Shown in pieces: positions 11,235 through 19,978 of a stretch of DNA of 64,000 bases. The notes under the pieces are model-generated. The model made no database searches. It was not told the origin of the DNA and saw only the letters and a program-made list of their open reading frames with translations. The position numbers and the translations under genes are program-made. The DNA comes from Oerskovia merdavium (GTDB lineage Bacteria > Actinomycetota > Actinomycetes > Actinomycetales > Cellulomonadaceae). The stretch covers positions 158,004 to 222,003 of the forward strand of contig NZ_JACSQF010000004.1 in assembly GCF_014836755.1 (NCBI RefSeq), read 5' to 3'. Each line of letters begins with the position of its first letter. Position 1 is the first letter of the stretch.

Positions 11235-12740
11235 TCACGAGGTCGTGTGCCGGAAGTCCTTGCCGGGTGGAGCGCGGTGCTTGGTCTTGCGGGACCGGGT
11301 GCCGCGGCCGACTGGCCTGGTGTCGGGCTTCTCGCCGAGCTCGATCTGCCAGGGTTCAGGCAGTGCGCGGGCGCTGAACCACTTGTGGATCTGGATCGCG
11401 TTGTGTCCGGCGATGGCGAACGCGAGGAGCAGGTTCGTTGCCTGACGCCCGAGGACCTGGATGAAGCCGTGGTTGATGTCGGCATCGAGGAAGCGGAGCT
11501 GGGCGTTGAGGCCTTCGACAAGTGTGCGCCGGTTGTAGGAGAGTGCCCAGGCCGTTGACTGCCAGGGAAGTCGTTGTCGGTCACGTTCATGGTCTGTGTC
11601 GGCGACGGTGATCGTCGCCGCGCATCCGCACGGGTGGCCTGGGACGCATCGCGTTGTCGGGATCTCCGGGCCTCGACGCATCGAGGCCGGGCTGTTCGGG
11701 CAGCGCACGTGCCCCGCCACAGCAGGGCCTTTGAGGCGCTGTGTTCCGCGGTTCGCATCGTGCCGACTGTGGGCGATGAAGCGGTATGGCTCGCGGGCGT
11801 CGAAGTCTTCGCGGATGCGCGCCTTGTCTCCGGCGCGCGCGTATGGCGCGGGCGGCCTGATGTCACGCAGAGCGTCAGGGATCGCGTCGGAGTACAGGTG
11901 CCCATCGAGCCAGATCGTCCCGGGCGCGGGTCCTGGGCGGACGCCGCGTTGGCTGGTGTGCAGGTCCATGGTGACATCGATGCCGAGCTGACGAAGCGGC
12001 CGGGCGAAGTTCTCAGGCCTCGCGGTGGTGTAGCCCCGGTCGAACAGTGCTTCGTCGATCTCGCAGAAGCTCTGGATGGCCCGCGTGAGGGCGAGAGCGG
12101 CCGGGCCGCGGTCGGTCACCCCCGGGCGGAGCACCATCCCGGCGCAGAGAGTGGGGATCGGGGCCTCCCCTGGTCGGGGGATGTGAGCCGCTAGGTGAAG
12201 CTCGTATCCGACGTAGTGCTCGGTCGGGCGGCGACTGGTAGGAGTGCGCTTGCCCCAGCCGGCGTCAGGGTCGGCACAGACTTGTCCTTCGGGGCCGCGG
12301 TACCCGTGGGAGTACGAGGTGGCGAACGACTCGAAGTCTGTACCGTCGATCGCGATGCCGCGAGTGCGCCGAAGAGTCCTGGGCAGGCTGGCCTGGACTA
12401 TTGCGGTCGCGATCTCGTCCGGTGCCATGTCGACGGCGGGGCAGCCCGGTGGACAGGGATCGACTTCGCCGGTGTCACCGTTGACCCGCATGGCGTGGTC
12501 GTGGTCGACGTGGATTCCCTCATGTGTTGCCTCCACCAAGGCGGCGAACGTGTCGCGTATCCGCTTGTACAGGCGACCTCGCTCCGGAGGGTTGCTCATC
12601 CACCACTCGGGGATGCCCAGCAGGCGTCGGCTCTTCGGCGAGAGGGCAACGACAGTCCGCTCGATCGCACGAAGCGTCATCTTCTCGGTGTCGGTCATCG
12701 CATGCAGGAACAGGATCCGTGTCAGGCACTCGATGCTCAC
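11235..12740 (-). CDS. DDE-type transposase-like protein (5' end probably frameshifted)
   Basis: 501 residues in this frame. It looks like a DDE-type transposase: a first acidic site in AIDGTDFE, a second in DEALFDRGYTT, and a late Asn/Glu site in RTLVEGLNAQLR. There are Cys pairs near CPPGCP and a Cys/His-containing stretch (VPGHPCGC), and the C-terminus is basic. The first Met in this frame (GTG at 12740) falls in the middle of what reads like a continuous N-terminus: an upstream frame supplies 50 more plausible residues and starts exactly at the recombinase stop (see 12741-12930). No terminal inverted repeats or target duplications were found. Family assignment is approximate. A truncated relative lies at 21948-22090. 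Confidence 0.65.
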   Translation of the reverse strand: MSIECLTRILFLHAMTDTEKMTLRAIERTVVALSPKSRRLLGIPEWWMSNPPERGRLYKRIRDTFAALVEATHEGIHVDHDHAMRVNGDTGEVDPCPPGCPAVDMAPDEIATAIVQASLPRTLRRTRGIAIDGTDFESFATSYSHGYRGPEGQVCADPDAGWGKRTPTSRRPTEHYVGYELHLAAHIPRPGEAPIPTLCAGMVLRPGVTDRGPAALALTRAIQSFCEIDEALFDRGYTTARPENFARPLRQLGIDVTMDLHTSQRGVRPGPAPGTIWLDGHLYSDAIPDALRDIRPPAPYARAGDKARIREDFDAREPYRFIAHSRHDANRGTQRLKGPAVAGHVRCPNSPASMRRGPEIPTTRCVPGHPCGCAATITVADTDHERDRQRLPWQSTAWALSYNRRTLVEGLNAQLRFLDADINHGFIQVLGRQATNLLLAFAIAGHNAIQIHKWFSARALPEPWQIELGEKPDTRPVGRGTRSRKTKHRAPPGKDFRHTTS

Positions 12741-12930
12741 TTTGCGCGGACGCCCGTACTTCTTCGTGCTGGCCGAGATGATTTGCTTGGAGCTTGGGGT
12801 TTGCCGCCATCGCTATCGCGCGAGCGACGCGGTGTGTCTCGGTGAGCGGGTTGGGGCGATACACGATGACGCTCTGTCCCGACGCAGTGAGGGGCGGGCG
12901 GGACGTCATCGTGACCGCAGGAGCGCTCAT
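12741..12930 (-). pseudogene. Displaced N-terminus of the transposase-like gene, in another frame
   Basis: ATG at 12930 overlaps the TGA of the upstream recombinase (ATGA), the usual sign of translational coupling. It opens about 50 sensible residues (MSAPAVTMTSRPPL... NPKLQ) and then runs into low-complexity sequence ending at 12520. Dropping one base in the TTT at 12782-12784 (AAA on the coding strand) joins it to the basic segment STKKYGRPRKVSIE of the 11235-12740 frame. I infer either a disabling frameshift, a programmed one, or a sequence error. Confidence 0.5.
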
Positions 12931-13901
12931 CGGCGGGTGAGCTCCTCGAACAGGCTCTCTTCGTCGATCAGTGGCAGGTAGGCCATGAGGTGACCGAACG
13001 TCTTCCAGGACGAGACGCCGGCCATCTGGGCCAGGCCGTTGAGGTGGACGCGGTTGTCCAGGTGCCGCAACAGCCACGTGGCTCGAAGGCGGTGTGCCTT
13101 GAGATCAGGGCAGTCAAGGGGGCGATCGATGTCTTCGAGGAGATGGCCCAGAGGGGCGCGGTCCCACTCCTTGGCGGCGAATCCGAGAATCGGCGTCGCA
13201 GGATCGGTGGAGCAGATCTCCGCAAGCGTGGTGTCGTGGGGCGGACTGATCGGTACGAGGCGAGCGTGTTCACCGGAGATGTTCAAGCAGAGGCGCCCGT
13301 GGCGTTCGACGAGGTCGTCGGTCGTGGCTGACCGTGCTTCGCGTGGGTAGACGCCTGTTCCAAGCCCAAGAGCAAGGAACGCAGTAAGGCGACGCCGTTG
13401 CAGGGCTGTGCGCTGGTGCGCTGCGACCTCGAGTAGACGGGCGACTTCCGCCGGCGTGTAGGGGACGATCGCGTAGTCCCCGCGAAGGCGCTGAGCTCGT
13501 GGTGGCCATGGCGCCTTGCGTGTCACGGCCGCGGAGAAGCGGCGAAGGTCCGAGCGCCGGGTGGCGCGCGATGACTCGGCGAGGTGTCCGCACGCGACCG
13601 CGATGTAGCGCTCGACCATGTCCGGGGTGAAGATCGCCTCCCGGTCCAGCGGCATCCCCTGGCGGTGCGCCCAGACGACGAACTGCGACAAGGTCCTCAT
13701 GGTTTCGGTCGCCCGACGCCGGTCGACGGGTTCCAGGTCGAGCCCGACCTGGCAAGTGAACTGGGCGACCGGGGCCCAGTGCTCGGGGCGGATCGCGTTC
13801 GGTCGGTAGCCGCGCACGACGTTGGTGGCGTGGGCGAGTTCTTCGGCGTGGCGGTTGACGGACTCAGTTCCAGAAGAGCACTCTGAAGGTGCTGTAGACA
13901 T
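12927..13901 (-). CDS. Tyrosine-recombinase-like integrase, atypical active site
   Basis: 324 residues. The N-terminal half resembles the SAM-like core-binding domain (RTLSQFVVWAHRQG, then helices to about 150). The C-terminal half resembles a tyrosine recombinase catalytic domain: an FLALGLGTGVYPREAR block where the first catalytic Arg should be, LKAHRLRATWLLRHL for the HxxR box, and FGHLMAYLP near the end. The box I Arg is displaced and the His-to-Tyr spacing is shorter than canonical, so catalysis is uncertain. Its stop overlaps the start of the transposase-like gene, implying the two act together as a mobile unit inserted near tRNA-Leu. Confidence 0.65.
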   Translation of the reverse strand: MSTAPSECSSGTESVNRHAEELAHATNVVRGYRPNAIRPEHWAPVAQFTCQVGLDLEPVDRRRATETMRTLSQFVVWAHRQGMPLDREAIFTPDMVERYIAVACGHLAESSRATRRSDLRRFSAAVTRKAPWPPRAQRLRGDYAIVPYTPAEVARLLEVAAHQRTALQRRRLTAFLALGLGTGVYPREARSATTDDLVERHGRLCLNISGEHARLVPISPPHDTTLAEICSTDPATPILGFAAKEWDRAPLGHLLEDIDRPLDCPDLKAHRLRATWLLRHLDNRVHLNGLAQMAGVSSWKTFGHLMAYLPLIDEESLFEELTRR

Positions 13902-13917
13902 GGAAGTACCCCCAATA

Positions 13918-13954
13918 GGACTTGCGGGTGTTTCTGGCAGCGGAGCGCAAGTCC
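13918..13954. promoter_or_regulatory. Inverted repeat in the leader of the integrase
   Basis: ggacttgcg (13918-13926) and cgcaagtcc (13946-13954) are a perfect 9-bp inverted repeat 17 bp upstream of the integrase ATG. It may be an arm-type binding site, an operator for the nearby RHH-like protein, or an RNA hairpin. This is inference from position only. Confidence 0.4.
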
Positions 13955-14034
13955 GCTGTAGCGAGGCGATCGGGTTCAGGAGCTGGAACTCCTGGGCCCG
14001 TTTTCGCGCGTTCGGCGCACTGCGCCGATCCCGG

Positions 14035-14271
14035 TCAGCCCATGGCAGCCCCGTTGCCGTCGTCGAGGGCGCGGGAGAGAACGTTGGCGAGCACCACGGT
14101 CACGGGAAGCCCGGACTCGTGGGCAGTGTCGTACAGGCGCTGCGCGATGGTGGCGGGGATGCGGGCGTCGAAACGCACCAGCTCATCCGGCCTATAGGCG
14201 CGCTCATGCGACGCCGGCCGACCTGTACGTGCGGATCGGATGACGATCCGGCCCTCATGACGCTCGTCCAC
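14035..14271 (-). CDS. Small ribbon-helix-helix-like protein
   Basis: 78 residues from a GTG at 14271 with a good ribosome site (gggaggtgga) seven bases upstream. The segment LVRFDARIPATIAQRLYDTAHESGL followed by VTVVLANVLSRAL has the beta-strand plus two-helix pattern of Arc/CopG-type DNA-binding proteins. It lies upstream of and in the same direction as the integrase, so it may regulate the recombinase pair or serve as an accessory factor. There is no definite family match. Confidence 0.5.
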   Translation of the reverse strand: MDERHEGRIVIRSARTGRPASHERAYRPDELVRFDARIPATIAQRLYDTAHESGLPVTVVLANVLSRALDDGNGAAMG

Positions 14272-14767
14272 CTACTCCACCTCCCGATCGAGACCGCGCA
14301 CATTCGACGAAACGCGGGTCCGTAGACCCGATCACGCCGGATGGTCAGTCCGACCAGGGTGGTTGGTTGGTGGTACTCAAGCGCCACGCGGCAGATTGCC
14401 CAGACGATGTGGCGGGCCCCCGCACTAGGTACGGGCAACGGTTTCCAAGGTAGCGAAAACGTCGAGCAGCCGTTACCGGACACGCGGACGGCTTGTCGTG
14501 TGAGTCGCAACGCTGTGAGTCGCATCGCTAGGTGGCGTGCTTCTGGGAGCAGTCAGTGGCCGATGAGGAGGGCTTCTCTGGCGGCGTCGACGAGCTCTGG
14601 GGGTGAGGTTGTGCGCCACGCGCCGGCGTGCTGAGAAGCGGCTGGGAAGCGGCGACGCCACGACCACCAGCAGCACCGTAGTCAAACGCGCTTAGCGTCG
14701 CGCGCCATCTCGCGCTCCGCATTCCTATGGGCCATCACCCAGTCCGCAAACGGGTGGGAGACACGCC
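14272..14767. other. Gene-free stretch between the mobile unit and the ATPase gene
   Basis: About 500 bases with no supported ORF. The near-repeats gtgagtcgcaacgct and gtgagtcgcatcgct at about 14500-14530 are the only structure noted. Composition is more even than in neighbouring core genes. Confidence 0.4.
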
Positions 14768-17341
14768 CTAGTCGTCGGCGTGAATGTAGGCATCCCGGGC
14801 GGCCTGCAGCTCCGCCCAGTGCGCTTCGAGACCCGCGAGTGTCGGCGCGACATTGAGAGTTGTCAGCGGCTGGGAGTGGGAGTCGATGTAGCGGCATGCC
14901 TCTTCGAAGACGCGGACTACCGGGTCGATCGCGGCAGGCAGTGCCCCGCTCTTGATCTTCCCGAGCTGTGTAATGTGAACAGCCGGCTGATGCCGCTGCG
15001 TCACGCCTTGGAGAAGCTCGGTCTCCGTGAACACCTCGCACCAGGAGCGGAGCCAGCCGTAGCCGGTACGGACCAGAGCGGCGCGGGCCTGCCCCTCCTC
15101 GGCGCGCGCTGCGGCGATGGTCCCGTTGATGTTCTTCTTGAGGCCGCTCATAGTGTCCCATCGCGGGTGGCTAGCCCGGGTGACCCGCCCCTTGCCCTCC
15201 TCATCGTCGATCTGGAAGTACGCGCAGCGCTTGGATGGCTCCATCAGGTGCAGGAGGGTCATCGTGAACGCGAGGTCATGCGTGAAAACTATGACCTGGG
15301 CGCTCTGCGCCAGATTCGCGATCCGCGCGGCGACCTCGTTGATGCGGCGGTGATCCAGGCTGGAGACGGGGTCGTCGAAGATCACGGGCGCCGAGATCCC
15401 GGACAGGCGGGCCTCGGCGAGGAAGTCCGCGAGGGCGAGGACCTTCTGCTCGCCCTCGGACAGCACCTTCGATGGCCGGTGCTTCTTGACCAGAACCTTG
15501 CGGCGCTTCGCACTGCCGTCTCGCCCGATGTACTCGATCTTCAGCGACGGAGCACGCAGGGATCCACACTCCTCGGCAAAGTAGGTAGCGAAGCTCTGGT
15601 TGATGAGCGCGTCGCTCGCGATCTTCGACAGCCCCGTGACGGCGCGGCGCAGCGTCGGCGCCGGTCGCGCGAGGACCGTGAGCCGGTCAGCCTCCTTGGC
15701 GTTCTTCACTTGTATGTCGATCAGGGCCCACGAACGTCCGAGCTCGGCCGCGGCTGTGAGCTCGACGAGCTCGCGGCGCCTGGTCTGCAGCGCCTCGGCG
15801 CGGTTGGCGTCTTCGAACTCGAGCACCTTGACCTCGCCGCCCACCTCAGCAAGGTGCGCCGTCAGCACGGCATGAGCCACCGCGACCCGGGCGGTGAGCT
15901 CCGGATCGACAGCGGTGCCGCTGCTGGTGCTCGCCTTGACCACGTCCAGCACTGACACGATGGAGGCGACGTGCGCGTAGAAGTCCGGCCTCTCAGTCTG
16001 GTCGGCCAGCTCGGTGACCCATGCGGTCACCTCGGGCGCATTGATGCTCGCGACCGTCGCCGTCGCCATGGCGAGCGACTTCCTCGACTCGGCGATTTCG
16101 GCGCCGATCTTGTCCGCGAGGTAGTCGGCGTACTTAGCGACAAGCTCCTGGGCCCGCTCGCCGAGCGGCTGACGGCAGTACAGGCAGCGGTTCTCGTCAT
16201 GGGCGCCGGCGGTGACGAGGTGCTGCCGATAGGACTCACCAACCTCGACGAACGTCTTCCACGTGTCGTCGGGGGCCGCGGGAAGGTCGGCTGCCTCAAA
16301 CAGCTCCGTGCGGACGAGCGCGTAGTCGATCTCGAGGGCCGCCATGATGGTCCGCGTGGTGTTGTACGCGTCGACGTCGAACGCCTCGATCCCCGCCGCG
16401 ACCAAGGTCGCCTGCGTCAGCACCCGGGAGACTCGCTGCTGGGCCTTGAGGGATGCCGACAGCGTGCCGGCTTCCAACGCAGCAACGGCCTTCTGTAGTA
16501 CGGCGATGCGCTCATCGACATCACCCGTGGTGTCAGCCAGCGCCCGCAGCGTGTCGAGGTCGGTGGACGCACCGAGCGTCTCCACGAGCGGGTAGGCGGT
16601 CGCGTCGCGCGGGATCCGGGACAGCAGCGCCGACGCGCCGGTCGCGAGGGCTGCGAGGTCCGCGACGATCCGCGCCTCGACGGCCTGGATACCGGCGTTC
16701 ACGTGGTTGAACAACGCCAGGCTCGCGGGCACGTAGACGTATTCGAGGTCGGCGTCGACGTGAGCGTTGACCGACGGGCTGTCGAAGATCGACATGCGGG
16801 TGAACGGCGCCACGCCGCCGGTCTCGCCGGACCAGCGGAACCTGTGCTTGGCCGTGCCGAGGTCGTAGGTGATCAGGGCGCCCTGTGCGGAGGCGGTCGC
16901 CTGGGAGACGTCGCCGAGGATCTGGTCTGCGGTCCGGCTTGCAGCGAGGGTCTTGAACAATCGGGAGTACCCGGTCTTACCGGTGCCGTTCTCGCCGTAG
17001 AGGATCGTCAGGCCCTCATGCGGGGTGATCACGGCGCCCGAGACGAGCGCGTTGACGCCCGTGACCTCTGATAGCGACGTGATGCGCAGGACCTCATCGG
17101 ACTCTGCCGGAGACGCCGCGACCGCCAAGGGGGGCTCCTTCGGCAGCGTGCGGGCGTCGAGAGCCTTCTCCTGCCGGAACAGGGCATAGACGTCGTCGAC
17201 GTAGGGGGCCACCAGAGCACGACCGGTGCTCAGAACCCCGCGCACGATAGCTCGGACCCACTCGTCGTTTTCATTCGCCCAGGTGCTCAGCAGCACCCGC
17301 GCGTCCGCGCTGGCACTGGTGGCGGAATCGGTGTCGCTCAC
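14768..17341 (-). CDS. AAA_13-type ABC ATPase with zinc hook (RloC/PrrC-like), candidate defence protein
   Basis: 857 residues from GTG. The split ABC head has Walker A GENGTGKTG at 116-124, an ABC signature LSEGEQ at 627-632, Walker B VIFDDPVSSLD from 653, and switch His688 in FTHDL. Between the halves are about 450 helical residues holding CLYC (Cys386, Cys389), a candidate zinc hook as in Rad50 and RloC. The last 120 residues contain an Arg765-xxx-Glu769 pair followed by His784/His789, loosely like the Arg-xxx-Glu...His catalytic set of PrrC/RloC anticodon nucleases. The fold is clear; nuclease activity is inference. It is a lone gene in the island, downstream of mobile genes, with Thr/Ala-rich composition. 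Confidence 0.75.
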   Translation of the reverse strand: MSDTDSATSASADARVLLSTWANENDEWVRAIVRGVLSTGRALVAPYVDDVYALFRQEKALDARTLPKEPPLAVAASPAESDEVLRITSLSEVTGVNALVSGAVITPHEGLTILYGENGTGKTGYSRLFKTLAASRTADQILGDVSQATASAQGALITYDLGTAKHRFRWSGETGGVAPFTRMSIFDSPSVNAHVDADLEYVYVPASLALFNHVNAGIQAVEARIVADLAALATGASALLSRIPRDATAYPLVETLGASTDLDTLRALADTTGDVDERIAVLQKAVAALEAGTLSASLKAQQRVSRVLTQATLVAAGIEAFDVDAYNTTRTIMAALEIDYALVRTELFEAADLPAAPDDTWKTFVEVGESYRQHLVTAGAHDENRCLYCRQPLGERAQELVAKYADYLADKIGAEIAESRKSLAMATATVASINAPEVTAWVTELADQTERPDFYAHVASIVSVLDVVKASTSSGTAVDPELTARVAVAHAVLTAHLAEVGGEVKVLEFEDANRAEALQTRRRELVELTAAAELGRSWALIDIQVKNAKEADRLTVLARPAPTLRRAVTGLSKIASDALINQSFATYFAEECGSLRAPSLKIEYIGRDGSAKRRKVLVKKHRPSKVLSEGEQKVLALADFLAEARLSGISAPVIFDDPVSSLDHRRINEVAARIANLAQSAQVIVFTHDLAFTMTLLHLMEPSKRCAYFQIDDEEGKGRVTRASHPRWDTMSGLKKNINGTIAAARAEEGQARAALVRTGYGWLRSWCEVFTETELLQGVTQRHQPAVHITQLGKIKSGALPAAIDPVVRVFEEACRYIDSHSQPLTTLNVAPTLAGLEAHWAELQAARDAYIHADD

Positions 17342-17527
17342 GTGCTGCCCCCTTGTGACATCGCGTCAATGCGCGCCAAATCGTACGGCGGCTCGGGTCG
17401 TCCGCCTCGCGTTGTGCCGACGATACTCACCGGCGGGCGATCGCGAAACGCCCGCTGGCCTGACGTGGAACAGTGGGCGATGAGCTGGGCTGGAGGGTCG
17501 ATGCTAGGGCGCCGCTAGAGTGCAGAC

Positions 17528-17977
17528 GTGATCATCTCGGACGCGGACCGGAGCGACAGATTCCTGTTGCAGCTCGACGAGTTCTGCGGGCGGTTCGTCG
17601 CCGCAGCTTCCCACTCGGACCTCCAGGCGCTCGACAGTGTGCGTCCGATGCCACATGGGATGTGCACTTGGGCATCGTTTGCCGGCGGTGAACTGCTCAC
17701 CGAGCACGGCTTCGGGACCTGGACGATCTGGAACGCGACCCACGCCGACGGCCACCCCGCGCACGACTGGCTCGTCCAAAACGAGCTATTCGTCGACCTC
17801 ACCGCGCACCAGTTCGACGGGTACACCAGCCACATCATCGGCGCGGGCGAGAACCCGCTTGCCAAGCGTTTCCCGCGGTACCAGCTCTCGCTGAGGACGA
17901 GCAAGATCGTTGATCGCCCGCCGATCGTCGCATTTAAGGGCGCGATCGGCGCTCTCCTCGAGACGGCGGTCCAATAG
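17528..17977 (+). CDS. Small uncharacterised protein with papain-like residue order
   Basis: 149 residues from GTG. I do not recognise a named family. The order Cys (PHGMCTWAS), then His (HPAHDWLV), then Asp (LFVDLTAHQF) matches the Cys-His-Asp layout of papain-fold, transglutaminase or NlpC-like proteins, and the DLTA-QF ending after the His is typical of small cysteine-protease-like domains. It stands alone, divergent from the ABC ATPase gene with 186 bp between them. A peptidase, transferase or deamidase role is possible but unproven. Confidence 0.55.
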   Translation: MIISDADRSDRFLLQLDEFCGRFVAAASHSDLQALDSVRPMPHGMCTWASFAGGELLTEHGFGTWTIWNATHADGHPAHDWLVQNELFVDLTAHQFDGYTSHIIGAGENPLAKRFPRYQLSLRTSKIVDRPPIVAFKGAIGALLETAVQ

Positions 17978-18379
17978 GCGCAGTCTCTCTGCCATGACCT
18001 CACACCGGGACGCGTTGAACTTCCGAGACCGTCAGTGTGCGACGTCGTACGCCACCCCGGTCGAGCGCCGACGGCGCCTACAACTCCTATCGACCTCGTT
18101 CCCAATGATGCTGCGACCCTGAGTATCGCCTTCCCCGCCACACGTGTCATATACGACCGTTCGTAAGACACCTGCGGTGGCCGGGCTGCAGTTCGGCGGG
18201 TCGTGTCCTATGGCCGGTGTCCGAGACCTATGCCCGTGAGGAAGGTCGGAGTCACGACTGTACGACTTCTGATCAGGCGCCTACACGGGGTGGGCTTTGT
18301 CGACCGAGGTTCAGTATCGTTGTCGAAGTTCCGTCCCAAGGAGGCCGGGCCGGACCTCTGAGCGAAACGTGAAGGTGCC
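17978..18379. other. Gene-free stretch
   Basis: About 400 bases between two island genes with no supported ORF, hairpin or repeat on either strand. The base composition is lower in G+C than in the core regions. Confidence 0.4.
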
Positions 18380-19210
18380 ATGACCTGGCTGTACACCTAT
18401 GAGAACGAGTCCAACGGAGGACGATTCTATGCTGGCATCGGCGAGAATGTCGCCCGTGTGTGGCAGCCTCACAACCCGGAAGCGGAGGCGCTGCGTGATG
18501 ACCCGAGGACCGTCATCCTGCGGACCGCCACCCGCTTCTCCACTCGTAAGGATGCCCTAATGGCAGAGGCGATTGCTATCCACGTCGCCTCGTTCTTCGG
18601 AGCTCGCGTCATCCTCGATGCGTCCGACGGCGAACAGATTCTTCGAGAGAGTGACTCTCTACAGAGAATCGTCACGAACATTTCTGGAACGGTCCAGACC
18701 AAGCACTTGGTTCCGGCCCTACCAATCCAGGAGGGCGCCCCGCCCGTCCGGTACTCGCATCTCATCGGCGCTGCGATCGTGATGACTACCCTCGAGGAAC
18801 TCGACGAACGACCCGCAGTCAGCGGCGCAAGCACGTTTGACGCCCTCGCGGAGCGTGCATCCCAGTTCTGGCGCCTGCGGCGGCGAGTAGACGCGGCCAC
18901 CAGTACCAGTACTTGGCCGATTCGGCTAATCCTCGTCTCCAAAGGGCACCATGTCATCCTGGGCGACTGGGATCTCGCTGACGGGGCCCAGTCGATGCGT
19001 GCGCTGGGGGCCGGGGAATCCCAGCCGAATGGCAGCGGCTGGTGTGCGTTTAGACTCGCGCGCCCGCGGTGGACGATCGAGGACGGCACCGCTATCGGGG
19101 ATGTTGGTCGCACGCTCGAGTTTGACACTGCTTACGGCCCGAAGAACCTTCAGGGATCGGTCGCGGGCTGGAGCGAAGATCTGCGCATCACCTGGGGCAT
19201 GGCCCCCTAG
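18380..19210 (+). CDS. GIY-YIG-like domain protein, function unknown
   Basis: 276 residues; ATG follows gaaggtg. The N-terminus (YTYENESNGGRFYAGIGENVARVWQ) resembles a GIY-YIG nuclease core: a first strand, then YAGIG in place of YxG, then an Arg-containing helix. An acidic residue in ALMAEAIAIHVASFFGA takes the position of the family's metal-binding Glu. The remaining 180 residues, ending in an aromatic-rich region, match nothing I know. GIY-YIG nucleases cut DNA in restriction, repair and homing. Here the substrate is unknown, and the domain call rests on pattern alone. Confidence 0.5.
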   Translation: MTWLYTYENESNGGRFYAGIGENVARVWQPHNPEAEALRDDPRTVILRTATRFSTRKDALMAEAIAIHVASFFGARVILDASDGEQILRESDSLQRIVTNISGTVQTKHLVPALPIQEGAPPVRYSHLIGAAIVMTTLEELDERPAVSGASTFDALAERASQFWRLRRRVDAATSTSTWPIRLILVSKGHHVILGDWDLADGAQSMRALGAGESQPNGSGWCAFRLARPRWTIEDGTAIGDVGRTLEFDTAYGPKNLQGSVAGWSEDLRITWGMAP

Positions 19211-19507
19211 CCAGTCTCTAGACGGCTCTCAGGCTCATGGAATCGGGGTAGTGGACGCTCCTGAGTTGTCGGTTCGGCCCCAGCAGGGGCTATGTGCCGC
19301 GAGAAGGGTTCCAACTCAGTTCCGAAGCGCGTCCGGAAGGTCACGGCCAGATGATCCTGGCTGAGACCTTCTGTGATAGGGGCGGTCTCGCTGGGAGGCC
19401 GCTACTGGGGACCAGGGCGATTGGACCTTCCTCGAGGTCGACAGGCGCCCTGAAGGCTTGGGAGAACACCACAAGACCCGGAACGGGAGAGACCGCAGGG
19501 TCCACAA
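19211..19507. other. Gene-free stretch between convergent genes
   Basis: About 300 bases between the convergent GIY-YIG-like and PRTase-like genes. No supported ORF. I see no strong terminator hairpin. Confidence 0.35.
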
Positions 19508-19924
19508 TTACGCTAGCGCTGCGACTCTCAGAGAGCTTTCGCTGCCGATGCACAATATTGCATCAAGTCCCTCAATCGGTTCTCCCCAGTGGGTAAGCAT
19601 GGCCGCCTCAACGCGGAGCGCGCCGAGTGCGCGGACGGAACATGCGCGCATTGACATTCTGGCGTCGCCGGAAATGTGACCAGCCACGAGCATGACGTGA
19701 GCTCCATTGAAGTGGCTAGATCGATCCGCCAGCGGGATGGATGGCTCCAAGAGGAGTGCGGCACCCAGCACGCGGTCGCCCACGGAGTCGCTGGCCATAA
19801 CGAGGTGCCTGCGCGTGCTGAGTGCTTCGACGAGGTCCTGGGCAGCGCGGAGCAGGTCGTCTCCAGCTAGCAAACTGTTGCGTGTCTGCGCCTCGAGGAC
19901 GCCAGCGAGCAGATTGGTGGCCAT
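19508..19924 (-). CDS. PRTase-fold protein lacking the usual acidic pair
   Basis: 138 residues. The segment VMLVAGHISGDARMSMRA followed by ALGALRVEAAML aligns by eye with the phosphoribosyltransferase PRPP loop (hhhhDDhhTTGxT) and the helix-strand after it. The two acidic residues are replaced by Ala-Gly and TTG by ISG, so ordinary PRPP chemistry looks unlikely. An upstream MASDSVGDRVLGAALLL may correspond to the earlier Rossmann-like strand and loop. It lies 54 bp downstream of the RNase H-like gene, same strand, and probably forms an operon with it. The assignment is pattern-based. Confidence 0.5.
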   Translation of the reverse strand: MATNLLAGVLEAQTRNSLLAGDDLLRAAQDLVEALSTRRHLVMASDSVGDRVLGAALLLEPSIPLADRSSHFNGAHVMLVAGHISGDARMSMRACSVRALGALRVEAAMLTHWGEPIEGLDAILCIGSESSLRVAALA

Positions 19925-19978
19925 CGGGTCAGTGTTGCACTTGTGCTAGTGGTGGGGAACTTGAGCCGGGCAACTTGA

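Noticed and set aside
14341..14634. Open frame between the mobile unit and the ATPase gene
   Set aside because: No ribosome site, no recognisable domain, and composition unlike coding DNA.
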